DNA from: UBA7672 sp044224605 | GTDB taxonomy: Bacteria; Pseudomonadota; Alphaproteobacteria; Caulobacterales; Hyphomonadaceae | DNA: 64,000 nucleotides | Direction of reading: 5' to 3' | Assembly (NCBI GenBank): GCA_044224605.1 | Contig: JBGAKC010000027.1 | Coordinates: forward strand, 1 to 64,000 | In this document: piece by piece, positions 34,604 through 44,618 of the stretch | How the letters are laid out: each line of letters begins with the position of its first letter | How positions within the stretch are numbered: position 1 is the stretch's first letter | Position numbers and translations under genes: made by a program | The notes under the pieces: model-generated | Database searches by the model: none | What the model saw: the letters and a program-made list of their open reading frames with translations, nothing else | Told to the model about the DNA's origin: nothing

Positions 34604-35752
34604 ATGACCGATTTCCTCCACGATCCCATCGCCCTGGCCCAGGCCCTGATCCGCCAGCCCACGGTAAACCCCTGCCACGATGGCGCGCAGGATGTGCTGG
34701 CTGACGCCCTGGAATCGCTCGGCTTCCGCACCAAGCGCTATCCGTTCGAGGGCGTGGACAATCTCTGGGCCCGGCTCGGCGGCGCGGCGCCTAATCTTTG
34801 TTTCGCCGGCCACACGGACGTCGTGCCCGTGGGCGACGCCGCCTCCTGGACCGTCGATCCCTTCGGCGCCGAGATCCGGAACGGCGTCCTTTACGGCCGC
34901 GGCGCGTCCGACATGAAGGGCGCAATCGCCGCCTTCGTCAGCGCCAGCGCGCGCTACCTCGCGGACCATGGCGCGCCCTCGGGCTCGATCTCCCTGCTGA
35001 TCACGGGCGATGAGGAAGGCCCCGGCCTCCACGGCACGCGACGCCTTCTCCCCGCCGTGATCGCGGACGGTGAGACCATCGATCACTGCATCGTTGGCGA
35101 ACCCACCTCCGAGGATGTCATCGCCGACATCGTCAAGAACGGCCGCCGCGGCTCGCTCAACGCCGTGATCAAAGCCGTGGGCAAACAGGGCCACGCTGCC
35201 TACCCGGAGAAGTCCGCGAACCCGATGCCCGTGCTGCTCGATGCGCTACAGAAACTGCGCGGCATGAAGCTCGACAATGGCAGCCCGGGCTTCCAACCCT
35301 CGAACCTTGAGATCACCACGATCGACGTGGGTAACCCGGCGCACAACGTCATCCCAGCGATCGCCACCGCGAAATTCAACATCCGCTTCAACCCCAACCA
35401 CACCGGCGCTGACCTGATGGCCAGGATCGAGCAGCTGATCGGCACTACCCAGAACGGCGTCAGTCTTACCCTCGAGCAGCGCGTCACAGGCGAAGCGTTC
35501 TACACAAAACCCGGCAAGCTCACCGACCTCATCATCGGCGCCGTGAAGGCGGAGACCGGTCGTGAACCTGCCTTAACAACCGGTGGCGGAACCTCGGACG
35601 CGCGCTACATCAAGGACGTCTGCCCCGTGGCTGAACTGGGCGTAAGAAACGAGATGGCGCACAAGGTCGACGAGTGCATTCCGGTCGACGAAATCGAAAC
35701 GCTTTGCCGGATATATTACCGGCTCCTGGCCAGCTATTTCGCCGCGGCCTGA
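34604..35752 (+). CDS. dapE: Succinyl-diaminopimelate desuccinylase
   Basis: Zinc-dependent M20-family amidohydrolase of 382 aa that releases L,L-diaminopimelate from its N-succinyl form in lysine and peptidoglycan synthesis. Metal and catalytic motifs are FAGHTDVVPVGD, YGRGASDMKGAIAAF, ITGDEEGPGLHGTRR and EPTSEDVIADIVKNGRRG; the C-terminal ligand region is TTGGGTSDARYIKDVCP. Length and order match DapE well and separate it from ArgE. It appears monocistronic and is divergent from the OmpA-like gene. Confidence 0.95.
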   Translation: MTDFLHDPIALAQALIRQPTVNPCHDGAQDVLADALESLGFRTKRYPFEGVDNLWARLGGAAPNLCFAGHTDVVPVGDAASWTVDPFGAEIRNGVLYGRGASDMKGAIAAFVSASARYLADHGAPSGSISLLITGDEEGPGLHGTRRLLPAVIADGETIDHCIVGEPTSEDVIADIVKNGRRGSLNAVIKAVGKQGHAAYPEKSANPMPVLLDALQKLRGMKLDNGSPGFQPSNLEITTIDVGNPAHNVIPAIATAKFNIRFNPNHTGADLMARIEQLIGTTQNGVSLTLEQRVTGEAFYTKPGKLTDLIIGAVKAETGREPALTTGGGTSDARYIKDVCPVAELGVRNEMAHKVDECIPVDEIETLCRIYYRLLASYFAAA

Positions 35753-35892
35753 GGATTGGCGTCCGGCCCACCTTACATTTGGTGAATCCAGCCTCGCCAC
35801 GAGATCGCCGCGGCGCAGTGCTTGCTACGAAAAACCTGTCGTGTGCACAGCGACAATCTATGTGAACGCCGGCAACGGCGATGAGTGGGTGA

Positions 35893-37707
35893 ATGGCGTT
35901 CGGCGGACGACAGCCGGGTCGGGCCATACGTGTCCTTTGGGGCGCGATCCTTGGCCTGTGCCTGCTCGGTACGCCCGCATTCGCGCAACACGGGAATGGC
36001 GAGGCCGGCCGTGTCCCGATCGATGGCGTCCCCACCGCCCTGCAGGACGACCTGAAGCAGATCCAGCGCGAGGAGCCTGCCCCCTCGTCCCTATTCGAAG
36101 CACGCCGCCAGGCCGAGCGCGCCGCCCAGGTTGTCGCCACCTTCCTCGAGTCTGAAGGGTATTACCAGGCCGAGGTCGAACCGCACGCCGAAGGGGTCGA
36201 TACGTTCACACGTGGCGTGACCGTCGCCGCCGGCCCGTTGTTCACCTACGCCTCCGTCAAGATCGACTATCTCGACGCCCTGCCCGACGATGCCACGCGC
36301 ATCGAACTCGAGTCGCTGCTTGCCGTCATCGACGCGGGCGTCCCCGCGCGTGCTAAGCCCGTCATCGACACCGGTAACGCCCTGATTGCGCGCCTGCGCA
36401 ACGCCGGCTATCCGGATGCGAAGCAGGATCCCGTCGACGCCCTCGCTGATGCCGACACCAGCACGGTCGAACTGACGTTCAAGGTCCGCGCGGGCCTCCG
36501 CGCCTCGTTCGGCAAGCTGAGCGTCAGCGGCCTCCTCGACACCAGGCAGCAGTTCATCGAGAACCTGAAGCCGTGGAAGCCGGACGAGATCGTGACGCCT
36601 GCCAAGCTCGACGAGTTCCGTTCGCGTCTCGCACAGACAGGTCTGTTTTCCACCGCAACCGCGCGCCTCGCCACGGAAGACCAGCCGGTCGCCAACGGAG
36701 AGGTTCCGCGTGACGTCATCGTCGAGGTCAAGGAACGCGAGCGCCGCACAATCGCGCTCGGCGCCTCGGCCTCCACCAGCGACGGCGTCGGTGTCGATGG
36801 CTCGTGGGAGCTGCGCAACTACAGCGGCTGGGGCGACTCGCTGAAACTCACCGGCCAGATCGCCACGCTGCAGCGCAAGCTCGGCGCGACCTACACCCTG
36901 CCGCACATCGGCAAGTATGGCCGCATCCTGAAAGTCGGGGCCGAAGCCGAAGACATCGAGACCGACGCCTACGACCAGACCGGCGCCAACATTTCGGCCT
37001 CGATCGAGGAGCAGATCACGCCACGCGTTCGCGGATCCCTTGGCCTCGAGGCCGGATACGCCAGCATCCTCGACTCGCAGGCCATCGCCAACGGCGGCGG
37101 CCGCCGCGACCTGATCGTCCTCTCCGGCTCGGCGACGGCCGAGTATGTCGGCGTCCGCGACATCCTTGACCCCGTAAACGGCATCCGCGCCCGCGCGGTG
37201 TTCGAGCCGGGATTCACGACCGGCGACACCAATATCCTCTTCGGCCGCTTCACGGGCGAAGCAAGCATCTATTACGACTTCGGAACCGAGGGCGATTTCG
37301 TCGGCGCACTGCGCGGCAAGCTCGGCACGATCGTCGGCCCGAACGGCTATCCGCCTGACAAGGCATTCTTCGCGGGCGGCGGCGGATCGGTGCGCGGCTA
37401 CGAATACCAGTCGTTGTCGCCGCGCGATGCTGACGAAAAGCTCATGGGCGGTCGTTCGCTCGTCGAGATGAGCGGCGAGCTTCGCTATCGCGCCACCAAC
37501 ACCCTTGGCTATGTGGCCTTCCTCGACGCGGGCGCAGCAGGCGGCAATGTCGAACCCCCGATCGACGCCATGAGCTTCGGCGCGGGCGTCGGCGTGCGCT
37601 ATTACACCGGCTTCGGCCCGCTGCGCGCAGATATCGCAGTTCCGCTGAACAAGAAGGACGGCGATGCGGACTTCCAGATATATATCTCCATCGGACAGGC
37701 GTTCTGA
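35893..37707 (+). CDS. tamA: TamA-like outer-membrane BamA-family protein
   Basis: An Omp85-family beta-barrel of 604 aa with a signal peptide (LWGAILGLCLLGTPAFAQ), POTRA domains at about residues 50-300 (LESEGYYQAEVEPHAEG; LRASFGKLSVSGLL) and a C-terminal barrel with the family block PDKAFFAGGGGSVRGYEYQ and terminal aromatic IYISIGQAF. TamA with TamB moves proteins or lipids to the outer membrane. Its stop overlaps the tamB ATG (TGATG), so the pair is translationally coupled. It is shorter than BamA (about 750 aa) and paired with tamB, which supports TamA. Confidence 0.92.
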   Translation: MAFGGRQPGRAIRVLWGAILGLCLLGTPAFAQHGNGEAGRVPIDGVPTALQDDLKQIQREEPAPSSLFEARRQAERAAQVVATFLESEGYYQAEVEPHAEGVDTFTRGVTVAAGPLFTYASVKIDYLDALPDDATRIELESLLAVIDAGVPARAKPVIDTGNALIARLRNAGYPDAKQDPVDALADADTSTVELTFKVRAGLRASFGKLSVSGLLDTRQQFIENLKPWKPDEIVTPAKLDEFRSRLAQTGLFSTATARLATEDQPVANGEVPRDVIVEVKERERRTIALGASASTSDGVGVDGSWELRNYSGWGDSLKLTGQIATLQRKLGATYTLPHIGKYGRILKVGAEAEDIETDAYDQTGANISASIEEQITPRVRGSLGLEAGYASILDSQAIANGGGRRDLIVLSGSATAEYVGVRDILDPVNGIRARAVFEPGFTTGDTNILFGRFTGEASIYYDFGTEGDFVGALRGKLGTIVGPNGYPPDKAFFAGGGGSVRGYEYQSLSPRDADEKLMGGRSLVEMSGELRYRATNTLGYVAFLDAGAAGGNVEPPIDAMSFGAGVGVRYYTGFGPLRADIAVPLNKKDGDADFQIYISIGQAF

Positions 37708-40700
37708 TGGCCGAGGAAGCAAGACGCAGGAAATTGCCGCTCTGGCTCCGCATCGCTCTCGGTGTGGTGGTGGCGATCTTTGCCCTCGTCGCAGTAGGCG
37801 TGGGCCTGCGCTACTGGATCACCAGCGACGCGGGCCGCGCCTTCATCACGTCGCAGATCGATGGCCGCAAGGCCGGCCCGCTCGGCACTATCCGCATCTC
37901 GGGCCTCAAGGGCGACCCGCTGGGCTCGGCCACCGTGGCCGATATCGCGCTCGTCGATGACGAGGGCGTCTGGCTGCGCGCGAAAGACGCTCGCATTGAA
38001 TGGACCCCCACCGCGCTGTTCGCCGGCGAGCTTGAGATCAGCAAGATCAACGTCCGCATCGTGGACGTCCTGCGCCAACCGCTTCTCAGCGCGCAGCAGG
38101 ACGAAGGCGCCCCGCCGGATATCGGGCTCAGCCTCAATGAGGTATCGGTCGATGATTTGCGTCTCGCCAAGGCCGTCATCGGCGTTGAAGCGCGTTACGC
38201 GATCAAGGGCGCAGCCTCCCGCCGGCGCGACGCATCGGGCGACGCACTGCTGACACTGACGCCCGTGTCGGGCCCGGCTGACCGCGTCGATATCGCGGCA
38301 CAGTGGTCTACGACCAGCGCAATCAAGGGCGCTGCATCGCTCGGCGGCCCCGCCGGCGGCCTTATCGCTTCGCTGATCCAGGCGCCGGAAGGCAAATCGG
38401 TTGCCTTCGATGGCCGTGTGGACGGCACGATCGACCGCTTCACCGGCAGCGCTCGCCTCGCCTTCGATGACGAACAGGCCGCGCAGGTCAACATTTCCCG
38501 CGACAATGCCACCGCGCACATGACGGCCGACATCGCAACCGAACGCTGGCCCCTGCTTGCCCCTTTCACCGAGCGTGCCGGCGCGAACGCGAAGCTGGAA
38601 GGCGAGGCCAGCCTTGCTGACCTGAAGAACGCGTCGGTCGACCTGAAGCTGCTCACCAAGGCCGGAACGTTCGACATCAGAGCCGGCGTCGATTTCGAAA
38701 CCTGGACGCCGAAGACTCCCTTCGATATCCGCGCAACACAGCTCGATCTCGCCTCGATCGTCCCGCCGCTGGCCGGGAAGATCGATGCGGCGGGCCAGCT
38801 GTCGCTCACCGGCATCGGCAATTTCGAATGGAAGGGCAACGTCACGGCCACGCGCGTCGCCTGGCCATCGGGCGGCGCCGCACGTATCTCGGCTCCGCTC
38901 ACCGTCGCCAAGGACGGCCTGACCATTTCCTGGGCCACGCCTTCCGTCGTCATCGAGGGCGGCCGCGTCGATGCGCTGCGCTCACTTGCCCCCGCCCGCT
39001 ATGCCGGCTCCACGCGTGGCGAGGTGAACCTCAAGACGCAGGTCGTCGAGATCTACCAGTCGCAACTCGCAGGCGCCCCCGGCGACATCTCCGCGCGCGG
39101 CAGCTATCGCATCTCCACCGGCGTCATGGATTTCCAGGGCACAGCGCGATTCAACCGCCTGGCCGATGTCGCCCCACTCACCGGCTCGGCCCGCAGCCTG
39201 TGGTCTGTCCGCCGCAATGGCTCCAACGCCCCGATCCGCATCACCGCGGACGCGCAGGGCCGCGACGTTTCCTCGTCCATCGCCTCGCTCGCCGAACTCG
39301 CAGGCCCAGAGCCGCGTGTTGTTCTCGCAGGCGTCGTCCAATCCGGCCGTTTCGTGATCGAGTCTGGTTCGATCCACGGCGCCGGCGTCCGCGGCGACAT
39401 GACGGGGCGCGTCAGCGACGCCGGAAAGATCACGGGTTCCGCGAACGGCATGCTCATCCGCCCGCTCGGCCTGCCCGGCGCCACGATCGAGGACCTCGCC
39501 TTCTCCGCCGATGTCAGCGGCGGCGTGCAAGCGCCGCGCATTGATCTGCGGTTGTCGGACGGCGCTGTGTCGGCGGCAGGCCTCACCTTCACCAAGGTCG
39601 CCGGTCGCGGCCAGGCCACGATCGGGCAGACGATCTCCGGCGACTTCGCCCTCACCGGAAAATCGGGAACACAGGATCTGAACCTCAGCGGCCGGATCCT
39701 CGGCAGCGAAGGCGACCTGCGTATCGCCGACCTCACCGCCACACTCGGCAAGCTGCAGGTGAAGGCGCCGCGCCTGGCATTCTCCGACGGCGTCTTCTCG
39801 ACCACCTTCAGCGCCACAGGTCCGCTCGCCGGCATTGGCGGTCTTGAGCGTGGCTCGCTCACCGCGCGCGGCACGATCTCGGCGAGCGATGATCTCACCG
39901 TCGACGTCGCCGGCCGCCTCACCGATGTGCGCAGCGGCGCGATGCGCATCGAGCTCCTGACATTCGACGCTGACGCCAAAGGCGGAACCGCCACACTGCA
40001 GGCGCAGGCCCGCGGCGTTGTCGGCGCGCCGATCGACCTCAAGCTTACTGCCTCCGGCAGTCAGACCGGCGATGCCTGGTCAGGCCAGGCCAGCGTTCAG
40101 GGGGCTATCGACCAGCTCCCCGTCGCCACCACCCGTCCTGCCGCGTGGCGCTATGCCCCGGATGCATGGTCGCTCGACACCGAACTCTCGGCCTTCGACG
40201 GCAAGGTGGACGCCGCGTTCGCCTCCTCGACAGACGCGGCGTCGGCGAAGCTCGACCTGCAGGGCATCAACATCCGCGCCCTGTCGCGCCTTGCACGGGT
40301 GACGCCGATCAACGGCCAGATCACAGGCTCGTTCAGCTTCGCCAACGGCGCCGCCCCCGCGACCGGCGACTTCCATCTCGCCCTCGCCAACGCAAACCCT
40401 GTCGGCGTCACGGCCGATCCTGTTTCGTTGGCGATATCGGGCCAGCTGCGCCAGGGCGTACTGACGGCCGCAGTTACCGGCGAGGGCCAGGGCTTCAAGC
40501 TCGCCGCCTCCTCCCGCGAACCTATGCTCGTCGGCAAAGGCTTCGATGTCCGTCCTGACGTGAACGCCCCGATGCGGGCACAGCTCGACATGACCGGTCG
40601 CGCCGAACAGTTGTGGGCCCTCTTCGGGCCCGAGGACCAGTCTCTGCGCGGACAGCTGCAGGCGCAGGTCAGCGCCGCCGGAACGATCGCCAAACCCGAT

Positions 40701-41840
40701 CTCACCGGCGGCTTCATCGTCGCCAACGCCGCTTATGAGCACAGCGAGACCGGCTTCCGCTTGCGTGACATCACGGCGCGCGGCGACTTCGACGAGAATT
40801 CGCTACGCCTCACCGGCGTCAGCGCCAATGACGGCCACGGCGGCCGTATCAACGGCGAAGGCGCGATCCGTTGGGAGAGCGACCTCAGCGGAGGCCTCAA
40901 TTTCGTCACCGATAATCTCCGCGCGCTTGGCCGCGACGATCGCATGGCCATCGTCTCCGGCAGGGGCGCCATCGAGATCGGCGAGCAAACGACCAACATC
41001 ACTGGGGCCTTCACGGTCGCCCAGGCGCGTATTTCGGTCGAACAGCCGGCCTCGGCCTCGATCCCGACCCTCACAGGCCTGCGCCGCGTGAACTTCCCGA
41101 ACCAGCCGCCGGAAGGGGAACCCGCGAAGCCCTGGCTCAAGCCCGTGCTGCTCGACGTGGAGGTGTCTGCCGACCGCCGTATTGTCGTGTTCGGTCGTGG
41201 CCTGGAAACGGAATGGTCAGGGAATCTTCACATCACCGGCCCGATCGCCGACCCGTCGATCGACGGAACCGCGACGCTGGTGCGCGGCGACCTTGATCTC
41301 GCCGGCCGACGCTTCGCCTTCGACACGGGCACGATCGATCTTGATGGCCCGATCCGCCGCGCTCGCATCGACATCGCGGCCGAGCGCGCCGCCGCGGACA
41401 TCACGGCTAACGTCCGCATCACCGGTACGCCGGTTGAGCCGAAGTTCACGCTCGAATCTACGCCCGCCCTGCCGCAGGACGAAATCCTCGCACGCGTGCT
41501 GTTCGGCCGCTCAGCCGCCGAGCTCTCGGGCTTCGAGGCTGCGCAGCTGGCTGCAGGCCTTGCCCAGCTCGCCGGCGGCCAAGCGGGCTTCGATCCGGTT
41601 GGCCTCGTCCGCAAGGCCACAGGCCTTGACCGCGTGAGCTTCGGCGCAGAAGAGGGCATCGCGACTGTCTCCGCCGGCAAGTACATCGCCGAAGACGTCT
41701 ACCTGCAGGTTGGCGCCGGCGGACAGGGCGGCGTCGGAGCGGAAGTCGAATGGGAACCGCAGAAGAACCTGTCGGTGACCTCCTCCGCCAACGGCGCCGG
41801 CGACACCAAGATCGCCATCCGCTGGAAGAAGGACTACTAG
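37707..41840 (+). CDS. tamB: TamB-like translocation and assembly module protein
   Basis: A 1377-aa envelope-spanning protein. One N-terminal TM helix (LWLRIALGVVVAIFALVAVG) anchors it, followed by a very long run of beta-strand repeats forming the hydrophobic groove expected of AsmA/TamB-type lipid or protein bridges. The C-terminal DUF490 domain is clear (FDTGTIDLDGPIRRARIDI; LPQDEILARVLFGRSAAEL; DVYLQVGAGGQGG). It is coupled to tamA by a one-base TGATG overlap. Its stop shares the CTAG tetranucleotide with the stop of the convergent membrane protein gene. Confidence 0.94.
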   Translation: MAEEARRRKLPLWLRIALGVVVAIFALVAVGVGLRYWITSDAGRAFITSQIDGRKAGPLGTIRISGLKGDPLGSATVADIALVDDEGVWLRAKDARIEWTPTALFAGELEISKINVRIVDVLRQPLLSAQQDEGAPPDIGLSLNEVSVDDLRLAKAVIGVEARYAIKGAASRRRDASGDALLTLTPVSGPADRVDIAAQWSTTSAIKGAASLGGPAGGLIASLIQAPEGKSVAFDGRVDGTIDRFTGSARLAFDDEQAAQVNISRDNATAHMTADIATERWPLLAPFTERAGANAKLEGEASLADLKNASVDLKLLTKAGTFDIRAGVDFETWTPKTPFDIRATQLDLASIVPPLAGKIDAAGQLSLTGIGNFEWKGNVTATRVAWPSGGAARISAPLTVAKDGLTISWATPSVVIEGGRVDALRSLAPARYAGSTRGEVNLKTQVVEIYQSQLAGAPGDISARGSYRISTGVMDFQGTARFNRLADVAPLTGSARSLWSVRRNGSNAPIRITADAQGRDVSSSIASLAELAGPEPRVVLAGVVQSGRFVIESGSIHGAGVRGDMTGRVSDAGKITGSANGMLIRPLGLPGATIEDLAFSADVSGGVQAPRIDLRLSDGAVSAAGLTFTKVAGRGQATIGQTISGDFALTGKSGTQDLNLSGRILGSEGDLRIADLTATLGKLQVKAPRLAFSDGVFSTTFSATGPLAGIGGLERGSLTARGTISASDDLTVDVAGRLTDVRSGAMRIELLTFDADAKGGTATLQAQARGVVGAPIDLKLTASGSQTGDAWSGQASVQGAIDQLPVATTRPAAWRYAPDAWSLDTELSAFDGKVDAAFASSTDAASAKLDLQGINIRALSRLARVTPINGQITGSFSFANGAAPATGDFHLALANANPVGVTADPVSLAISGQLRQGVLTAAVTGEGQGFKLAASSREPMLVGKGFDVRPDVNAPMRAQLDMTGRAEQLWALFGPEDQSLRGQLQAQVSAAGTIAKPDLTGGFIVANAAYEHSETGFRLRDITARGDFDENSLRLTGVSANDGHGGRINGEGAIRWESDLSGGLNFVTDNLRALGRDDRMAIVSGRGAIEIGEQTTNITGAFTVAQARISVEQPASASIPTLTGLRRVNFPNQPPEGEPAKPWLKPVLLDVEVSADRRIVVFGRGLETEWSGNLHITGPIADPSIDGTATLVRGDLDLAGRRFAFDTGTIDLDGPIRRARIDIAAERAAADITANVRITGTPVEPKFTLESTPALPQDEILARVLFGRSAAELSGFEAAQLAAGLAQLAGGQAGFDPVGLVRKATGLDRVSFGAEEGIATVSAGKYIAEDVYLQVGAGGQGGVGAEVEWEPQKNLSVTSSANGAGDTKIAIRWKKDY

Positions 41841-42361
41841 GCTGCCGGGCCAGTTGCCTCTTGCCTGGGCCACAGGAAGCGCGCGCACGCCGAGATCACC
41901 AGCCCCACGATGAACATGTGCACGAAGATCGTGGCGTAGAGCATCTGGTGATCCGTGATCTTTCCGTCGGGCCCACGCGGACCATCCGGCAAAGCCCCGC
42001 TGCCGTGCGTCGCCGCCAGCGGCAGAACGACGGTGTACATCACCACCATCACCACAATCCCATAGCACGGCCCCAACAGCCACCAGTATGTGCGCAGATC
42101 CCTCATGCGCGTTGCGGCGACCATGTAGACCGACGCCATGATCAGCGTCAGCACGAACTCCAACACGAGACCAAGACTTGCCGAGCCCCACCCGCCTTCG
42201 CTCGTCGCGGGCCCGAGCACGCCGCGCGCGATCGACTGCAGGATTTGCATGGGCTCCATCTTGTAATAGCCGCCGATATGGATGAACGCGTAAGCGAGAT
42301 CGAGCGCGCCCGCGATCAGCGCGGCGATAGCGATCGGCTTCCACAGCTTGCCGTATGACAT
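41837..42361 (-). CDS. Four-helix membrane protein of unknown function
   Basis: A 174-aa protein from the ATG at 42361, which has GGGAGGAC upstream. Four hydrophobic helices are visible at about 8-30, 55-78, 88-112 and 135-158, with YAFIHIGGYYK after the first. It resembles uncharacterised small integral membrane proteins of proteobacteria (DUF1761-like proportions), but no motif confirms a family. It lies between tamB and truA with its own ribosome site. Confidence 0.75.
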   Translation of the reverse strand: MSYGKLWKPIAIAALIAGALDLAYAFIHIGGYYKMEPMQILQSIARGVLGPATSEGGWGSASLGLVLEFVLTLIMASVYMVAATRMRDLRTYWWLLGPCYGIVVMVVMYTVVLPLAATHGSGALPDGPRGPDGKITDHQMLYATIFVHMFIVGLVISACARFLWPRQEATGPAA

Positions 42362-42392
42362 CTGTCCTCCCGGCACGCTCGTGACGGCGCGC

Positions 42393-43163
42393 TCAGGGGG
42401 TCAGCGGATCATAACTTACGCTCTCAAGATAGAGCCCGTCCGCCGGCGCAACGGGGCCGCAGCGCGTCCGGTCTGCTGCGGCAAGGATTTCCGCGATCCA
42501 TTCCGGCTTCTCCCGCCCACGCCCGACGTCGACCAGCGACCCCACCATCGACCGCACCTGGCGGTGCAGGAACGACCGCGCCGACGTCCTGATCTCGATC
42601 ACCTCCCCGCGCCGCTCCACGCTGATCGACTTCAGTGTCTTCACCGGCGTGTCCGCCTGGCAGTTGGCGTCCCGGAACGTCGTGAAGTCGTGCCGCCCCA
42701 CAAGCGCCTGCGCCGCCGCATGCATGGCCGCCACATCCATGGCCACCGACACCCGCCACGCCCGCCCGCGATCCAGAGCAAGATCCGCGCGGCGGTTGAT
42801 GATCCGGTAGACATAGCTGCGCCCCGTCGCATCAAACCGTGCATGGAACTCCGGCGAAGCATCTTCCGCTTCGAGCACCGCGATGGGATTTGGCCTCAAG
42901 TGCGCATTGAGCGCATCCCGCACCTTGCCCGCACGGATCGTCTTGGCGAGATCGAGATGCGCCACCTGCCCCAGTGCATGCACGCCAGCGTCCGTTCGCC
43001 CCGCCCCGATCACCTGCACCGGCGCGCCATCCAGCGCTTCCGCCGCGGCCTCAAGCGTCTGCTGCACGGACGGAGCATTGTCCTGCCGCTGCCAGCCCGC
43101 GAAGACCGACCCATCGTACTCGATCGTCAGCTTGTACCTAGGCAAGGGGAACCCCGAAAGCAT
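42393..43163 (-). CDS. truA: tRNA pseudouridine38-40 synthase
   Basis: Modifies uridines 38-40 in the anticodon arm of many tRNAs. The typical start RYKLTIEYDGSVFAGWQRQ is present, as is the catalytic motif VIGAGRTDAGVHALGQV with the essential Asp, and the ending SFLHRQVRSMVGSLVDVGRG. The ATG at 43163 gives 256 aa; a TTG at 43145 (LPRYKL) would match the usual TruA N-terminus better and would also be preceded by a GGGG run. Either start overlaps the upstream acetyltransferase gene, indicating coupling. Third gene of fmt-GNAT-truA. Confidence 0.95.
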   Translation of the reverse strand: MLSGFPLPRYKLTIEYDGSVFAGWQRQDNAPSVQQTLEAAAEALDGAPVQVIGAGRTDAGVHALGQVAHLDLAKTIRAGKVRDALNAHLRPNPIAVLEAEDASPEFHARFDATGRSYVYRIINRRADLALDRGRAWRVSVAMDVAAMHAAAQALVGRHDFTTFRDANCQADTPVKTLKSISVERRGEVIEIRTSARSFLHRQVRSMVGSLVDVGRGREKPEWIAEILAAADRTRCGPVAPADGLYLESVSYDPLTP

Positions 43164-43638
43164 CCGGGAAGATCAGCTTGCCCGACATCGGCGGCCCGAA
43201 GCGCATCCGCAACGCCATGAAGTGCGACCCCTTCAGCGGCGTCTCGAAATCGGCGGTTGCTTCCACCGAGAAGCCAAACCGCGGATAGTATTTCTCGTGC
43301 CCAAGCACGAAGACGATCGGCACGCCGCTGTCCTTCATCATCCTAAGGCCAGCGGTCACAAGCGACGATCCGATCCCTTCACGCTGCGCCCAGGGATCGA
43401 CACACATCGGTCCAAGCCCGGCGCCGCCCAGCTTGCCCAGCACGCCCATCGGATAGAACAGAATGTGGCCGACGATCTGCCCATCCATCTCGCAGATCAG
43501 TTGAATTAGGACTTCTCCGGCATCCTCCAGCTTCCGGATGATCTCCGCTTCGTCGGGCCGACCGAAGGCGCGTGTGTTGAGATCCTGCACTGCGGGCTTG
43601 TCGGCCTGCAGCATGATGCGGACTGTCTTCTCGTTCAC
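43138..43638 (-). CDS. GNAT-family N-acetyltransferase (YhbS-like)
   Basis: A 166-aa GCN5-related acetyltransferase. Acetyl-CoA binding is marked by LGPMCVDPWAQREGIGSSLV, with VFVLGHEKYYPRFGF after it, the usual YhbS-type block. The start overlaps the fmt stop by ATGA and the end overlaps truA, so it is inserted tightly inside a tRNA-related operon. Substrate unknown; it may acetylate a protein or small molecule. Confidence 0.88.
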   Translation of the reverse strand: MNEKTVRIMLQADKPAVQDLNTRAFGRPDEAEIIRKLEDAGEVLIQLICEMDGQIVGHILFYPMGVLGKLGGAGLGPMCVDPWAQREGIGSSLVTAGLRMMKDSGVPIVFVLGHEKYYPRFGFSVEATADFETPLKGSHFMALRMRFGPPMSGKLIFPDAFGVPLA

Positions 43639-44555
43639 GCTAGCCTCCTCCCCGGCCCGATGCGCGCGCCGCGCTGGAATTCCTCGGCAGTCATCTGCTT
43701 CTTACCGGCCTGCTGCAAGCGGGTGAGACGCACCGCTCCCTCGCCGCAAGCCACGAGCAGGTTTTCATCAAGCACATCTCCGGCCTGACCCGAACCCTCT
43801 TCAGCCTTCGCGTGCAGCACCTTGATCCGTTGGCCGTCCAGTTCGAACCATGCGCCTGGAAACGGCGACAGTCCTCGGATATGGGCAGCGACATCCTTGC
43901 CAGGCTTCGTCCAATCGATGCGCGCTTCCGCAGGCGAAACCTTCGCTGCGATGGTGACGCCTTCCTCGGTCTGCTGATGCAGCTCCACCGGCCCCGCCTC
44001 CAGCTTCGCCAGTCCTTCGACCATCAGCTTCGCGCCCAGCTGCATTAGCCGGTCGTGTACATCGCCCGTTGTGTCGTCCTCGCTGATCGGCGTTGTCGCC
44101 GTCAGCATCACGGGACCGGTATCGAGCCCCACATCCATCTTCATCACCTGAACACCGGTGATCGTGTCGCCCGCCATCACCGCGCGATGGATCGGCGCCG
44201 CCCCGCGCCAGCGCGGCAGGATCGAGCCATGGATGTTGAAACATCCCAGCCTCGGCGCATCGAGGATCGGCTTGGGCAGCAGCAGCCCATAGGCCACAAC
44301 CACCGCCGTATCCAGCTTCAGGTCCGCGAACGCCTGCTTGTCGGCCGCCGACCGGAAATTTTCCGGCGTGCGCACCTCCAGCCCATGCCGCTCCGCCGCC
44401 TCGTGCACCGGCGTCTTCGTCAGCTGCTTGCCGCGCCCCGCCGGCCGCGGCGGCTGAGAATAAACACAGACAACCTCGTGGCCTGCAGCAAGGATCGCCT
44501 CCAGCGTCGGAACGGCGAACTCGGGAGACCCCATGAAGGCAATGCGCATTGACAT
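43635..44555 (-). CDS. fmt: Methionyl-tRNA formyltransferase
   Basis: Transfers the formyl group from 10-formyl-THF to initiator Met-tRNA. The 306-aa protein starts MRIAFMGSPEFAVPTLEAIL, with an optional MS prefix. Family residues are visible as HGSILPRWRGAAPIHRAV (catalytic His and Asn nearby in FNIHGS) and MDVGLDTGPVML; the C-terminal tRNA-binding domain follows from SPAEARIDW. It heads a three-gene operon with the GNAT and truA. The usual neighbour def is absent from this window. Confidence 0.96.
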   Translation of the reverse strand: MSMRIAFMGSPEFAVPTLEAILAAGHEVVCVYSQPPRPAGRGKQLTKTPVHEAAERHGLEVRTPENFRSAADKQAFADLKLDTAVVVAYGLLLPKPILDAPRLGCFNIHGSILPRWRGAAPIHRAVMAGDTITGVQVMKMDVGLDTGPVMLTATTPISEDDTTGDVHDRLMQLGAKLMVEGLAKLEAGPVELHQQTEEGVTIAAKVSPAEARIDWTKPGKDVAAHIRGLSPFPGAWFELDGQRIKVLHAKAEEGSGQAGDVLDENLLVACGEGAVRLTRLQQAGKKQMTAEEFQRGARIGPGRRLA

Positions 44556-44618
44556 GGCGCCCTTCTAGCCTCCCGCGCCGCATTGTGGAACGCACCCTGG
44601 CGCGTGTATCTACCCGTC

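Noticed and set aside
36091..37722. 543-codon minus-strand frame opposite tamA
   Set aside because: Shadow of a well-supported Omp85 gene.
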